The notes: generated by a model not told the origin, from the letters alone. Counted from the stretch's first letter, positions 45,005 through 56,070 are shown. The stretch is 64,000 nucleotides of DNA from Ascaphus truei (GCA_036426205.1 CM071568.1:216582261-216646260), one strand, 5' to 3'. Made by a program: numbers and translations.

Positions 45005-45288
45005 CAGGGGTGTGCAAACGTCCCCCTGCTGGCTCCCCCCCCCTCTCCTTACCTTGACTCCGGCATTCTGACATCACAATGTCATATTGCCATATCAACG
45101 CGGCGTCATTTGACGCTGCATTGCCAGAAGCCGCCTGAGTCAAGGTAAGTGAAGTTTACAGAAGCCTTCGCTGCTCCCTCGGTATATAATTTAAATGCCT
45201 TCGGGAAGAGCGCACGGCCTCTGTAAACCCCGCGCGCCCCCGCAGAGAATCTCACGCCCCGGCGCGCCCCCCAGTTTGCCCACCTCTG
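45005..45288. mobile_element. hAT-type MITE 1
   Basis: It starts CAGGGGTGTGCAAAC and ends AGTTTGCCCACCTCTG, the inverted form. The flanks are GTATACAG (44,997-45,004) and GTATATAG (45,289-45,296), an 8-bp target duplication with one change. This is the hAT hallmark. It has no coding capacity. Confidence 0.85.
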
Positions 45289-45296
45289 GTATATAG

Positions 45297-45864
45297 TGTG
45301 AATCTGCTAAGATTCGCTTTGCCGCAGTGTCAATCACAATTTCCAAAACTTCGAAAAATGGTGAAAATCCAAATCAACCTTTTGGCACTAAAAGTTATAG
45401 GCAAAACAGCTTAAAATGTTAACAATTCTCTACAGTATTTCTCTTTTTGAGAGTGGCAAAATAGCAACCCTGTGACTGTAAAAAGGTTTTGTTGTTGTTG
45501 TTTTTTTAACCTTCGATCAAAATTTGAAAGCAAAAGTAAGCAAAATGTATCCAACATGCAATGCCTACTGACTGGTAGCATTAAGCAAACTTGTTGCAAA
45601 CTTGTTGCATTGAAGGGAACAAACCAAAAACAATGACATTCGCAAAGTTTGACAAGCTCTACTCACGAGCACCACAGACGTTAACAAATACAGCATGATG
45701 CCTAGTGATCCCTGAAACAGGGACTTATCACTGTTAGAGAGAAATTTCCTCTAAACTCAGCAGTGTGCTGGTTAATTACACAGGCAATCAACCAGACTCC
45801 ACCTGGCTGATTAGGACTGTTTGAAAAAGCCTGGTCTGAGTAACAGGAAAGAGATTCCTTAGCT
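45297..45864. other. Non-coding, nothing recognised
   Basis: Plain A/T-rich DNA. No feature is supported. Confidence 0.4.
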
Positions 45865-46184
45865 CAGGGGTGCGCAAACTTTTACGTTCGCGTACCCCCT
45901 GTCTCCGCTCCCCCTTGCCTACGCCGCCCCCCCCTTCTTACCTGCTCTCGGGCGCCACGGTCAAATGACGTCACAACATCATGTGATGCGTTACCATTTG
46001 ACGCCGCGTTGTCATGGCGATGCGTCAGGGAAGAGCTGGCTGAGAGCAGGTACTTGAAGTTGCAGAGGCCTCGTGCCTCCCCCAGCAGTCAATTTTCATG
46101 CCTGGGGGAAAAGCGCGGGGGCTCTGCAACCGCGCACCCCCCTTAGAAAATCCTGCGCCCCCCTCCCCCGTTTGCGCACGGCTG
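45865..46184. mobile_element. hAT-type MITE 2
   Basis: It starts CAGGGGTGCGCAAACTTTTA and ends GTTTGCGCACGGCTG. It is flanked by an exact 8-bp duplication, CCTTAGCT (45,857-45,864 and 46,185-46,192). It belongs to the same family as 45,005 (GCCTGGGGGAA..., TGACGTCA, GCCATGGCG-like interior words). Confidence 0.9.
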
Positions 46185-46192
46185 CCTTAGCT

Positions 46193-47020
46193 CACAAGGG
46201 AGCGGACATAAGGAAAAGGAGGGCGATGTTCTGGGAGCAAACAAAAGGGGACCAGACCTCTATGCCTGGACCCCCAAGCAGACAACTCCCCGGACACCAC
46301 TGACCTGAAGGGCCACCTGCGTTAAGGAACTGCTGAGACTTTGGGGTGAGAAGTGGGTAAGGGTTTTTTCCCCCCCAGCAGTGCAGAGAGGGACTGGGTA
46401 AGTAAGTTAGCCCTTACACAGGGATAGGTGTTTATTGTTTTATGTATATTTTTGTTTGTGGTATTGTTTAAAGGAACAGGCAGTAAAGCCTTATTTTAAT
46501 TTCACCTTAAAAACGGTCTCCATTGCATACCTCTGCACACATGTCTTACAATCCCCAAAAGGGACATCCGCATGCCGGCCCTAAACCTCATTAGGGCACT
46601 GATAATGCAACAATAAAAAGAGCCGAGGGGAACGTCCTGCTTTAACCAGCTGCCATCGATATATTTGCAGGTTATCCTATTGTTACTTCTCAACTTGAAT
46701 AATCACCTGCAAGGTGACATTCCCCTATCTCTCTGCATTAAAAAATCCATTAGTGTTAAACATCTCTACCACAGAGACTGCTATTGGGAAGGCTTACGGG
46801 GCGGAGTTACTGTAGACAGGAGATACTCTATTCACAGTAACAATCAGGTTTATAATCAGCCCCGTATGCGGAAAATAAATTGCCATTTTTTAGTGAATTT
46901 ATTATTAACATGTGCATTTTAACAAAAGTACTACATCTACTGTATGTACACTTACTTGAAAGAGGCAGTACTATCAAGAACTATGCTGGAAAGTGCAAAA
47001 ACGCAGCAATACTAGGCAGG
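46193..47020. other. Non-coding, nothing recognised
   Basis: No frame with family resemblance. Confidence 0.4.

Positions 47021-47066
<46 letters not shown>
47021..47066. repeat. (TA)n microsatellite at a transposon-like end
   Basis: Pure TA run. The next bases, CAGTGTTCGACAATCC, look like a hAT-type terminus of a dispersed element containing ACTCGCCCGG and its inverted word. Confidence 0.8.
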
Positions 47067-47068
<2 letters not shown>

Positions 47069-47520
47069 TGTTCGACAATCCTATACATTTACTCGCCCGG
47101 GGCGGGTGGATTTTACCCCCAGGCGAGTAAACATTGGCCCAAGCAGCACATGTGTTTTTTTTTTAAATTTCCCCCGTTCGCGCTAAAATTTTCCCCTGCT
47201 CGAGCTGAAAAAAAAACTCCCCCTACCTGACTACTGATTGGTGCGCGCTCCCAGGCTTTGTGGGCGCGCGGCCAGGCTCTATATGAGCCCGCCCCCAACG
47301 AACAGCCATTCTTTCCGGCCGGAGCACTTGGAGAGTAAGTAAGTACTCTCCAATCCTCTGTCTTGCGGCCCCACTGCTGCTTCCCTGCAAGCCCCCTTAC
47401 TCCCCGCGTGATGCAGGTGTTCCCCCTTCTCTCCCTGTTCACCCTTAACTTGGCGATCTCGGGCTGTCCCGGCATCCCGCGCGGGTCTGCAGATCGCAGT
47501 GGGGGTGTCCCCCCCTTCTC
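47067..47520. mobile_element. Dispersed repeat, 5' part, family not named
   Basis: It begins CAGTGTTCGACAATCC and contains a short inverted pair (ACTCGCCCGG ... CCAGGCGAGT), followed by GC-rich sequence. No opposite terminus was found before the microsatellite. Confidence 0.35.
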
Positions 47521-48668
47521 GTGTGTGTGTGTGTGTGTGTGTGTGTCTGTGAGTGAGTGTGTGGGTGTGAGAGTGTGTGTGGGTGTGAGAGTGTGTGTGG
47601 GTGTGAGAGTGGGTGTGAGTGAGTGAGTGTGTGAGAGTGGGTGTATGTGAGAGTGGGTGTATGTGAGAGTGAGTGTGTGAGAGTGAGTGTGTGAAAGTGA
47701 GTGTGTGAAAGTGAGTGTGTGAAAGTGAGTGTGTGAGAGTGTGTGAGTGAGAGTGTGTGAGAGTGTGTGAGTGAGAGTGTGTGAGTGAGAGTGTGTGTGT
47801 GTGTGAGTGTGTGTGTGTGACAGTGTGGGTGTGTGAGAGAGTCAGTGTGTGTGTGAGAGAGAGTCAGTGTGAGAGTGTGTGTGTGAGAGAGTAACAGTCA
47901 CACACTCACACACGCTGTCACTCACACGCTCACACTCTCTATCACTCTCTCTCACACACAGTGTCACTGAGAGTGAGGTGAGGGATGACTGACTGGGTGA
48001 CTCACTCTATCTATTCTGTATCGCGCTCGCTGTGTCGCGCTCTCTGTGTGTGTGTGTGTGTGTGTGTGTGTCTCTCTGTGTGTGTGTGTGTGTCTATCTG
48101 TGTGTGTGTGTGTGTGTGTGTGTCTCTGTGTGTGTGTCTCTCTGTGTGTGTGTGTCTCTCTGTGTGTGTGTGTGTGTCTCTCTCTGTGTGCGTGTGTGTC
48201 TCTCTGTGTGTGTCTCTCTCTCTGTGTGCGTGTGTGTCTCTCTCTCTGTCTGTGTCTCTCTGTCTCTCTCTTTGTGTGTGTCCCTCTCTCCTGTGTGTGT
48301 CCCTCTCTCCCCTCCCTGTCTCTCTGTCTCTCCCCTCTCTGTCTCTCCCCTCTGTCTCTCTGTCTCTCGTCTCTCTGTCTCTCTGTCACCCCCCTCTGTC
48401 TCTCCCCTCTGTCTCTCTCCTGTCTGTCTCTCCCTGTCTGTCTCTCTCCTCTCTGTCTGTCTCTCTCCTCTCTGTCTGTCTCTCTCCTCTCTGTCTGTCT
48501 CTCTCCTCTCTGTCTGTCTCTCTCCTCTCTGTCTCTCTCCCTCTCTGCCTCTCTCCTCTCTGCCTCTCCCCTCTGTCTCTCACCCTCTCTCTGTCTCTCT
48601 CTCACCCTCTCTCTGTCTCTCTCTCTCACCCTCTCTCTGTCTCTCACCCACACTCTCTCTGTCTCACA
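47521..48668. repeat. 1.15-kb compound microsatellite with strand switch
   Basis: Three phases: TG with GAGA/GTGA interspersed (47,521-47,889); a short CA/CT-rich phase (47,890-47,962); then TG with TCTC (48,040-48,260) passing into CTCTGTCTCTCTCC-type repeats (48,260-48,668). The 229-284 codon frames on both strands are low-complexity artefacts. The 3' half is a long polypyrimidine tract. Confidence 0.95.
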
Positions 48669-49002
48669 CTCTGGATCTGGATCTCTTATTTAACCTATAT
48701 ATCTTAACTACCCTATACCTACACAGAAATAACCTATACTGCTTTCTTCCAGATCTGACTCAAGCGTCACACGGAAGACATCGGAATCCCCCCTTACCCA
48801 GAAGACAGGTAGGGAACACATCCCCTCCAATGTATAACATTGCGGGAATGAGGTACCTGGACATTGAGGGACTGCGGATCAGGTAAGATCCCAGGCGGGA
48901 TTACTGCTTTAGATATTGGGAAGTGAGACGTCCAGACACTGGTTAAGGGGTTCAGGAAACTAGTCATTCACACCTGGCTTTTATTTCTAGATCCGACACT
49001 TA
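48669..49002. other. Repeat-like segment with exon-like splice words
   Basis: TTCTTCCAG before ATCTGACTC and CAG/GTAGGG at about 48,752-48,812, and CAG/GTAAGATCC at about 48,879-48,890, look like acceptor and donor sites. The implied exon is only about 60 bp and the product has no recognisable domain. It is possibly part of a spliced transposon. Confidence 0.25.
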
Positions 49003-49073
49003 CACACACACACACACACACACACCACACACACCAATACACACACACACCAATACACACACACACACCAATG

Positions 49074-49115
<42 letters not shown>
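49003..49115. repeat. (CA)n microsatellite
   Basis: CA run with CCAATACA and CCAATGCA interruptions. Confidence 0.9.
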
Positions 49116-49117
<2 letters not shown>

Positions 49118-49220
49118 TATAAATTGAGACGCGCACACGTCGCATAGCAGCCACCCTGAACACGGCCTAAGTAGCCAAGTGCAGGTGCAGGAGCCTGGCA
49201 GTTGGAGTTACAGGTAAGGC

Positions 49221-49577
49221 CCGGGACATAGAGGGGTGAGGAGTTCCAAGCCGCGCTGACGCTGAGGCTCGCCTGCTGAAAGCTGCGCATTTTCATGCCC
49301 ATGCAGGCGAGCCAGCGGGCGCGATCGGAGGCGGGGGGAGACTGAGGGAGGCGGGGCAGTGACGTCGCTGGGCCAATCGCCTGCGACGCACTGATTGGAT
49401 GTTTTCAGCCGACAGCGCGCTGAAAAACAGCTTGGCGCTCGGCTGAAAACTCCAGCGCCTCAGCACGCCTGCGGACGCTCGCGTGAGCCCCCTCTAAAGG
49501 CATCCTCATTGAGAATACAGGGGCTCAGCGCGGAGCGTCCACACGGCTCAGCACGGCCTGTCCTTCTATGGACTCGG
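49221..49577. mobile_element. CpG-rich repeat B
   Basis: Second copy of 44,146-44,546 in the same orientation. The ends CCGGGACATAGA and TCTATGGACTCGG are near-inverted. It lacks the ~30-bp internal segment of copy A. Confidence 0.7.
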
Positions 49578-49599
49578 TCTAAGGGGGTAGGCTGACTAG

Positions 49600-50119
49600 G
49601 CCTGTGATGTCATCTGGGCCTGCCCAGATATTGGGGGAGAGGGATTAACCCCATCCCAAGTAAAAAGACTGCGTGCCCCCTCCCTAGGTGGTTCTGTTCA
49701 CTCTCCTCTGCGGTAGACAGTTCTGAGTGAGTCCTGTTCTGCCTTACCCCTTACGGGGTGAGGTGTGTCTGAGTACAGAGAGTAATCAGGGCCTTGGCTG
49801 CTCTGCCTTTCCCCGTAGGAGAGAGGGAAGGATACCACTGGGCCAGAATGCCTTATGAGTAGGACTATGTTTGCTGTAAGGATGTATCTGTGCTGTGAGA
49901 CCCCGAATAAAAGACAAGTTGCATTGTTGCTGGTACTCCAGAGTGCTTCTTGCTAGAAGGAAAGTTCCTGTAGGGATGAATCTCTGCCCCTGGCAGAGCC
50001 CTGTGGGATGGAGGAGCTGCACCAACCTGAGGAAAAGACCCCTGCACCCAAGCTCCCTATTACAGCTGCAGAGACTCAGCCTCCTGGGAGCCTACAGGTT
50101 TGCACCAAAACACCCGTAA
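49600..50119 (+). mobile_element. LTR-like segment
   Basis: A non-coding, moderately GC stretch with CCGAATAAAAGACAAG (poly-A signal) near 49,905 and a 3' end CCCGTAACA at 50,111-50,119, a wording common at LTR ends. No 5' TGTTACGGG partner was found, so it is probably 5'-truncated. Family uncertain. Confidence 0.35.
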
Positions 50120-51185
50120 CATACCACTCTCCCTTGGGGGCGGGGTGGGAAAGGGCTTTATATATACGAGAGCTTTCTGTGACACTACTTTACTTGCAGC
50201 TACGAACGCACAAAAAACGAAAATTATTTCAGTTCTAATCAAGGGCGCACAGAGGCACGAAATGTGCACCTGCTGACAGATATCAGAGGACCACCTTTAA
50301 ACCGGCTCGATACCACAGAGGAAAGAAACGCATTGCAACCTTGCCCCTGACAGGGTTAAACAAAAGCTGAACTTGACATCCCTTTATTAAATGTAGTTGT
50401 AGTGGTCCTCACAACACACTCTACAGCTATATACATAAACGAGAGACTTGAACTTTGTAACTTAAAAAGTATGGTCTCAAGTTTGGCCCCGTTCCAAACT
50501 GCTTTAGAGAGCTGCATTAGAGACTAAAATAAATAACACGACCAGAAAGGACGCAAGAAAAACAGGAACGTTACTTAGGTTTTGGCACTTTGATCATACT
50601 AGATTATTTTCCTTTTCGTTTCATTCTATCGCTATCAGCTTGGTAAAAGATTAGCTTGCTTTCTGGCCAAACGTACACACACATCAATACCCGCTGAATG
50701 AAAGCATTATGTAACAACTAAAAGTGCCTCGTTTCTCAGAGATGTGGAGGAATAGATACTGTAGCAGTGTTTCAGGACTTATCGAGTGTCAAAGACAAAG
50801 GTCTATCAATGCAGTATCCTCAGCACAAGCACCAGTGGAGTGCTTTCTATTGTAAGGTAAGCGGGAGATCTGCAGTCAGTATCCAGCAGAGTTCAATGTA
50901 CTAAACTTTATGCACGTTTGAAATGGCTAAAACCACTGCAATACCTTCTTTACCACGTATCCTAAAATAATGGAGTATGTATGTAACCCCCTAGTGGCAT
51001 TTCTATTTTCTACAAGGGGGTTAATAGGGAGTTAGCAGGTTAAGGCCTTAGTTAAATGTAACTAATTCCATGTAGCTTATTCCATGTAGCTAACGCAATG
51101 TTGCTAAAGTAAGTCATGTGTTTGGCCACTCCTTAGTTCCAGAACTTACTAGAAATGTCACCGACATAGTATAACTCACAAAAGG
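50120..51185. other. Non-coding, nothing recognised
   Basis: No motif or frame is supported. Confidence 0.4.
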
Positions 51186-51640
51186 TTAAAGTTTATTTTA
51201 TTTATAAAATATTTTACCAGGAAGTAATACATTGAGAGTTACCTCTCGTTTTCAAGTGTGTCCTGAGCACAGAGTTAAGACAAATAATACATGGTTACAA
51301 ATACAGTTACATAAATGAACAGGGTATACATTATATACAAGACATTGCATGCACAGTTAAAGAAAATATATATTATGGGCGAATGAAACAGTTACAGACC
51401 AGATTAAAATGTGAGACAGCCTTAGATTTGAAAGCACTTAAACTGGTGGTGGATGTGAGAGTCTCCGGTAGATTGTTCCAGTTTTGGGGTGCACGGTAAG
51501 AGAAGGAGGAACGGCCGGATACTTTGTTGAGCCTTGGGACCATGAACAGTCTTTTGGAGTCTGATCTCAGGTGATAAGTGCTGCATGTGGTAGGGGTGAG
51601 GAGCTTGTTCAGATAAAGTATCTTTATTCTGCCCAGTGAT
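51186..51640 (-). mobile_element. L2/CR1-like LINE 3' end, reverse orientation
   Basis: The minus-strand frame ending at 51,373 gives the C-terminal tail of an L2-type RT protein: KLLTPTTCSTYHLRS, LFMVPRLNK, then SFSYRAPQNWNNLPE and SLSAFKSK before the stop. The 3' UTR (51,186-51,372, read on the minus strand) carries TTACTTCCTGGTAAAATATT and ends in an ATAAATAAAATAAAC tail. It is 5'-truncated; only about 80-90 C-terminal codons remain. Confidence 0.8.
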
Positions 51641-52470
51641 GAGGGTGGGGTTATGACATCACCAAGGGGGTGTAAAAGGGGCTGCAGAAGCTTCCAGACC
51701 CCAGGCTCCTGGAGGACACCAGAGGAGAGGAGTCTCACCGTGTTAAGTGTATGTGTTACATGTGTAACTTTATGTCTAGAGTATGGTCACCTTTTAATTA
51801 TTTTGAACGTAGGGAAGAGTGTTTCTTACCTAAGAAAGACCACTAATAATGCAGGGTCAGAAGTATCCTACCCCTTTATAAAAGAGGATGTGTGTGGCAC
51901 TCATTGCAGGGGACCCCTAGATCAGGCACCCAGGGGAGTTCCACATCTAGAGTTGCTCTAATGCCAACGCTACACCCATGCACACCAGGCTACCATAGTA
52001 TGGACTAGTAGGGAGCTGTATGGGATGACAGGTAGATAGGAGCCTTGATGGAAGATACACCCCTACAAAGAGTCCTGGAAGGTGCCTGGAAATGCCTCAA
52101 GTCCACTAAAGCAAGAGATTGCATGTTATCCATAACCAATGGTAATGGAAGGTGACAAAGCCATGTGTGCCTCTCTGTGAAGCTACCTGAGCACCCAGGG
52201 AAGAAGTATGTATCCTGAACGTCTGTCTAAATTAAGAAACCTGTGTGCTAAAAGTTCCTAGCTCCCTTATTACCACCAGCTTACAACACCAGCCAGCCCG
52301 AACACCAGCACCCTGATGAAATGTATGAGAGACTTTAAGCACCAACACCTGCACCCACCTACAGTATATTACCGCACTGAGGTGTGACACTCTTAAGGCC
52401 GGGCAAAGAGGGGTTACGTGTAATACTACTCTTTTAAAACAATTTAAAAAAAAGCCATGTGTGCTGTGCA
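51641..52470. other. Non-coding, nothing recognised
   Basis: The 5' part (51,641-51,740) may belong to the LINE. The rest is unassigned. Confidence 0.4.
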
Positions 52471-52498
52471 CGCGCATAGTAAGTGGAACTTCTTTGAC

Positions 52499-52572
52499 TT
52501 TTGTCACAGAAATTGTATTTGTATTGGTGATGTTTTAATTAAAAATCAAAATACAATTTCATTGACAAAACG
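52499..52572. repeat. Palindromic hairpin 1 (about 35-bp arms)
   Basis: The left arm TTTTGTCACAGAAATTGTAT and the right arm ATACAATTTCATTGACAAAA are inverted, with AATTAA at the centre. It is closely related to 53,533-53,604. Confidence 0.8.
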
Positions 52573-52649
52573 CAAATAATTTTGACTTATAATGCGCGTG
52601 CTCGGCACACATCCCCTGTATTAGCTATTTGCACTAAGTGTGAATTCCA

Positions 52650-52904
52650 TGTGTGTATGTGTGTCAGTCAGTGTGTGTATGGGTATGTGTGTCAGTGTGT
52701 GTATGTATGTATGTCAGTGTGTGTGTGTATGTATGTCAGTCAGTGTGTGTATGTGTGTCAGTGTGTGTCAGTGTGTGTGTGTGTGTGTGTCAGTCAGTGT
52801 GTGTGTATGTGTGTCAGTCAGTGTGTGTGTGTGTATGTGTGTCAGTCAGTGTGTGTGTGTGTGTATGTGTGTCAGTCAGTGTGTGTGTGTGTATGTGTGT
52901 CAGT

Positions 52905-52943
<39 letters not shown>

Positions 52944-53085
52944 TCATTCAGTGTGTGTGTGTATGTGTGTCAGTCAGTGTGTGTGTGTATATGTGTGTCA
53001 GTGTGTGTGTCAGTTAGTGTGTGTATGTCAGTGTGTCAGTCAGTGTGTCAGTCAGTGTGTCAGTCAGTGTGTGTATGTGTATGTG
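52650..53085. repeat. TG/CAGT compound microsatellite
   Basis: Alternating TGTGTGTATG and TGTGTCAGTCAG units for about 430 bp. The 244-codon frame across it is spurious. Confidence 0.95.
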
Positions 53086-53410
53086 TGGAGGGCTGAATGG
53101 CGCCGCTGTCAATGGGCGTTAGGAGGGTGTGGGGGGAACGACGCCGCTGCCAGCCGCTTCGGCGCATGTGTGGCGTCCGTTAGCGGCGCCATCACAACTG
53201 CGCATGCGCGGCATGGCAGCAGGCAGGAAACAGCAGCCGCTAGGAGAGGCGGCTATCGCCGCCGCATATGTCAGCAGCCGGGTGTGTGTGGGGGTGGGGG
53301 GTGGGGCGGCTATTAGGAGCGGCGCCGGCGGCTATCGCCGCCTCCGCCACATGTGACAGGGGACGTGTGAGCGGAGCGGCGTCCATTATGTGACGTCACT
53401 TCCGTTTCAA
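53086..53410. other. CpG-rich segment with NRF1-like and CRE-like words
   Basis: Dense CpG, the palindrome GCGCATGCGC (near 53,200; NRF1-type site) and TGACGTCAC (near 53,391; CRE-type site), plus repeated GGCGGCTATCGCCGCC near 53,248 and 53,326. GTGGGGGTGGGGGGTGGGG at 53,289-53,307 is G-quadruplex-like. It is flanked by repeats on both sides, so it may be internal transposon promoter DNA and not a host CpG island. Confidence 0.45.
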
Positions 53411-53532
53411 ATTTCGCCCCTCATCTATCCAGTTTAGTCCCATCAGGCCTAGGTGCCACTAAAGAAGTTTGACTTCAAAAATCAAGCCAATAAGAAAAAT
53501 ATGGAAAGTATTCTTTAAAAAAGTGTGTGTTT

Positions 53533-53604
53533 TTTTGTCACTGAAATTGTATTTGTGATGGTGTTTTTAATTAAAAATCAAAACACAATTCCAGTGCCAA
53601 AATG
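53533..53604. repeat. Palindromic hairpin 2
   Basis: TTTTTTGTCACTGAAATTGT pairs with ACACAATTCCAGTGCCAAAA around an AATTAA centre. It is followed, as in hairpin 1, by TAGCTATTTGCACT, GTGAATT and a TG/CAGT microsatellite. Confidence 0.8.
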
Positions 53605-53671
53605 CAAAGAAGTTTGACTTAGAACGTGTGTTATAGCTATTTGCACTTTTATATTTATAATAACTGTGAAT

Positions 53672-53850
53672 TGTTTGTGTGTGTGTGTGTATGTGTGTCA
53701 ATCAGTGGATGTGGGTGTGTGTTAGTGGGTGTGTCAATCACTCAGTCAGTGTGCGGGCGTCCCCTGTGTCAGTCAGTCTATGTGTCAGTGTGTGTGTTTG
53801 TGTATGTGTGAGTGTGTGTGTGTGTGTCTCTCTCTCTCTGTGTGTGTGGT
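53672..53850. repeat. TG/CAGT/TC compound microsatellite
   Basis: A shorter relative of 52,650-53,085, ending in TCTCTCTCTC. Confidence 0.85.
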
Positions 53851-54483
53851 TTCCGTGTCCTGCTGCTGGTGCCTACTGCGCAGGCGCACCCAGCCCCCCC
53901 TTTCCTCCCCCAGGCGGAGTTGCAGAGGTACGGGGACATTTTTTTTATTTTTAAAGATAATAATAATATATCTATTGGTTGGACTAATTAAACTCAAATT
54001 GCATTACATGGAAAATTATATAAATTTTTGTATGTCTGCCAACTAAGCATTTTTACAATCGTGAAGTAATTAATTATTATTGAATATGGCATTAACATTT
54101 GCCTTCTGTTTATAATGAAGCTCCATTTGATTGTGAAGCTTATTTGAAGAATTCAGTCTGTATTTATTCATTTTTAGGTCGTTTTTATGTATTTTAGCTT
54201 GTATTGCTTCATTAAAGAAACTAGTAGATGTGTGTACTACCAGGTGAAACAGACAAGTGAGGCAACCGAGGTAGAGAAAAAAGACTTTAAAAGTTTGCTG
54301 AATCCTACGAGAGATCCAGATTGGTATGGGTGTACCCTTAATACACGAATGCGTCTTACATCCGGGAGAATGTGCGTTTATTTCTTCTCTCAGCTTTGTG
54401 TATTGTGTTATTAAAACATATTATGCCATGTCTTCTTCTATGTGTATATTTGAGTAATCAAGGAGATTGCGCTTTAATCTTCA
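53851..54483. other. Non-coding
   Basis: An NRF1-like CTGCGCAGGCGCA near 53,876 opens this stretch. The rest is A/T-rich with no supported gene. Confidence 0.4.
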
Positions 54484-54540
54484 CGTGTGTGTGTTTGTAT
54501 GTGTGTGTGAGAGTGTATGTGTGTAGGGGGGGGGGGGAGA
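54484..54540. repeat. TG microsatellite ending in poly-G
   Basis: TG/TATG/GAGA repeats lead into a G12 run at about 54,527-54,538. Confidence 0.85.
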
Positions 54541-54617
54541 TTGGGGGTGTTCAGCATCCACCGGCCAGACCCAAATTAGCCTTGTGCGCATTCTGCCGGA
54601 GCAGATAGTAAAGGCTA

Positions 54618-54672
54618 CTGCGCATGCGTGAGAATGGGGTAGTTGCTATTAGACTTGTACGCATGCGCAGTG
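54618..54672. promoter_or_regulatory. Inverted pair of NRF1-like sites
   Basis: ACTGCGCATGCGT at 54,619-54,631 and ACGCATGCGCAGT at 54,660-54,672 are perfect 13-bp inverted repeats around a 28-bp spacer. Each contains the TGCGCATGCG core recognised by NRF1-type factors. The context is CpG-rich (54,540-54,745). No gene start is visible nearby. Confidence 0.4.
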
Positions 54673-54745
54673 ATTCTACCGAAGAAGCCCCCCTCTCTCC
54701 TCCCCCCGGCGCAGGTGCGGGGACTCGGCGGACGCATCTCCCGGC

Positions 54746-55707
54746 CAAAGAGGAGTGTTCGTTGAAAAGATACTTTAGCAATACATTTTCTCTCAATGAC
54801 TATTGACCCCTTCAGCATCTGCATTTTTTTTTCTATAGAAAGATGTATTAATTAAAAATGTTTGTTACCACATAAACACCGTCAATAATTTCATACCTCA
54901 TTTGAAAGATGCTCTGGTCCAAAAGATCCAAACACTCAAAGGCGACCTGAATAACAAAATAAACACTTTTTAGTGAACGCTACAGTTCCGGTTTTCTTAT
55001 TAGTATCATTGTAATAAATTAAATAGCTGCAGAACACCATACCGTACAAATACTTAATTGAGATTCTGGGAATATTTTTCAGAGAATCCCTAATAAATAT
55101 TTCCCTTGTCGACTTTCAATAGACAAAGAATAACTGTTTTTGTAATTATATCTTTTAGTACTGAGCAAATTCAAATCTTCAAAACCGCAATCCTCATATT
55201 TCTTATAAATATCTGCTAACTTCAAAGTGGGATGACGTCTTCAAAGCAGCAAGATGAATACAGATATCTGCAGTTCATGGCTTAGGGGTGAAGGACGCAC
55301 TTTCAAAAGTTCTCTCTCTCCTCTCTTACACCATCACACAATTTCTTTTATTTATAACCCAAAGGCCCAAGAGCTTTGTATAACTAATTAAACACATTGC
55401 TTAAACAAATGATAAATGTAACAGCTGTATTGCTGTTCTGCGGTACCCAAAGGCTGTCATTCAGAGACCAATAAATAAATGAATAAAGGGGATGGAAAAT
55501 CTGACTTATGAGGCAAGCTAAATTAGCTTTGTTTATATTAGTAAATGGGGCATGTAAGAAGGGATATGATAACTATATACAAATATATTTGGGGTCAATA
55601 GAAGGAACATTCAAAATAACCATTCATCCTAAGGGCAATACAAACGACACGTGGTCATCCCTTAAGGTTAGAGGAAAGGAGATTTCACCAGCAACAATGA
55701 AACGATT
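54746..55707. other. Non-coding, nothing recognised
   Basis: A/T-rich. The small frame at 55,508-55,750 runs into the MITE and has no family resemblance. Confidence 0.4.
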
Positions 55708-55715
55708 CTTTATAG

Positions 55716-56070
55716 CAGGGGCGCATAAACTTGGAGGTGCGCCCCCCTGAAATTTTCTGGGGGGGGGGGGGGGGGGCTACGTACAGAGGCCCCACACTTT
55801 TCCCCAGAACATTTGAATTAAATGCCAGGGGAGCGTGCAAGGCCTCTGTATATCCCTTACCTTGTCTCCAGCGGCTTCTGGCGACGCGTCACCATGGCAA
55901 CACTGCCAATAGTGAAAGTTAATCAAGTTTTCTAAGTGGCACTAACTGTTTTAGCATAGAAAGTACACCGCCGATGCCTGAGAAAAAGGGGGGGGGGGCA
56001 GGGAGGGGTGGAAGATCAAACGGGTTGAGAGCAGGCAGGGGGCGCAAAGATAAATGTTTGTGCACCCCTA
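55716..56070. mobile_element. hAT-type MITE 3
   Basis: It starts CAGGGGCGCATAAACTT and ends TTTGTGCACCCCTA. The flanks are CTTTATAG (55,708-55,715) and CTTTACAG (56,071-56,078), an 8-bp duplication with one change. Internal G runs lie at about 55,760-55,777 and 55,989-55,998. It belongs to the same family as 45,005 and 45,865, in the opposite orientation of its interior. Confidence 0.8.

Noticed and set aside
47964..48886. Open frames of 215-284 codons on both strands
   Set aside because: They translate TG, TC and CTGT simple repeats into Val/Cys/Ser/Leu or Arg/Glu runs. Frames overlap in several phases and there is no start context or domain.
48752..48890. Spliced host exon
   Set aside because: Splice-like words exist, but the implied exon is short, has no domain, and sits between microsatellites and transposon pieces.
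52582..53316. 244-codon frame
   Set aside because: Almost all of it is a TG/CAGT microsatellite read as Cys/Val; the tail enters CpG-rich DNA by chance.
53086..53410. Host gene CpG-island promoter
   Set aside because: No exon or splice structure was found downstream, and the segment is enclosed by repeat modules, so only a weak regulatory note is kept.
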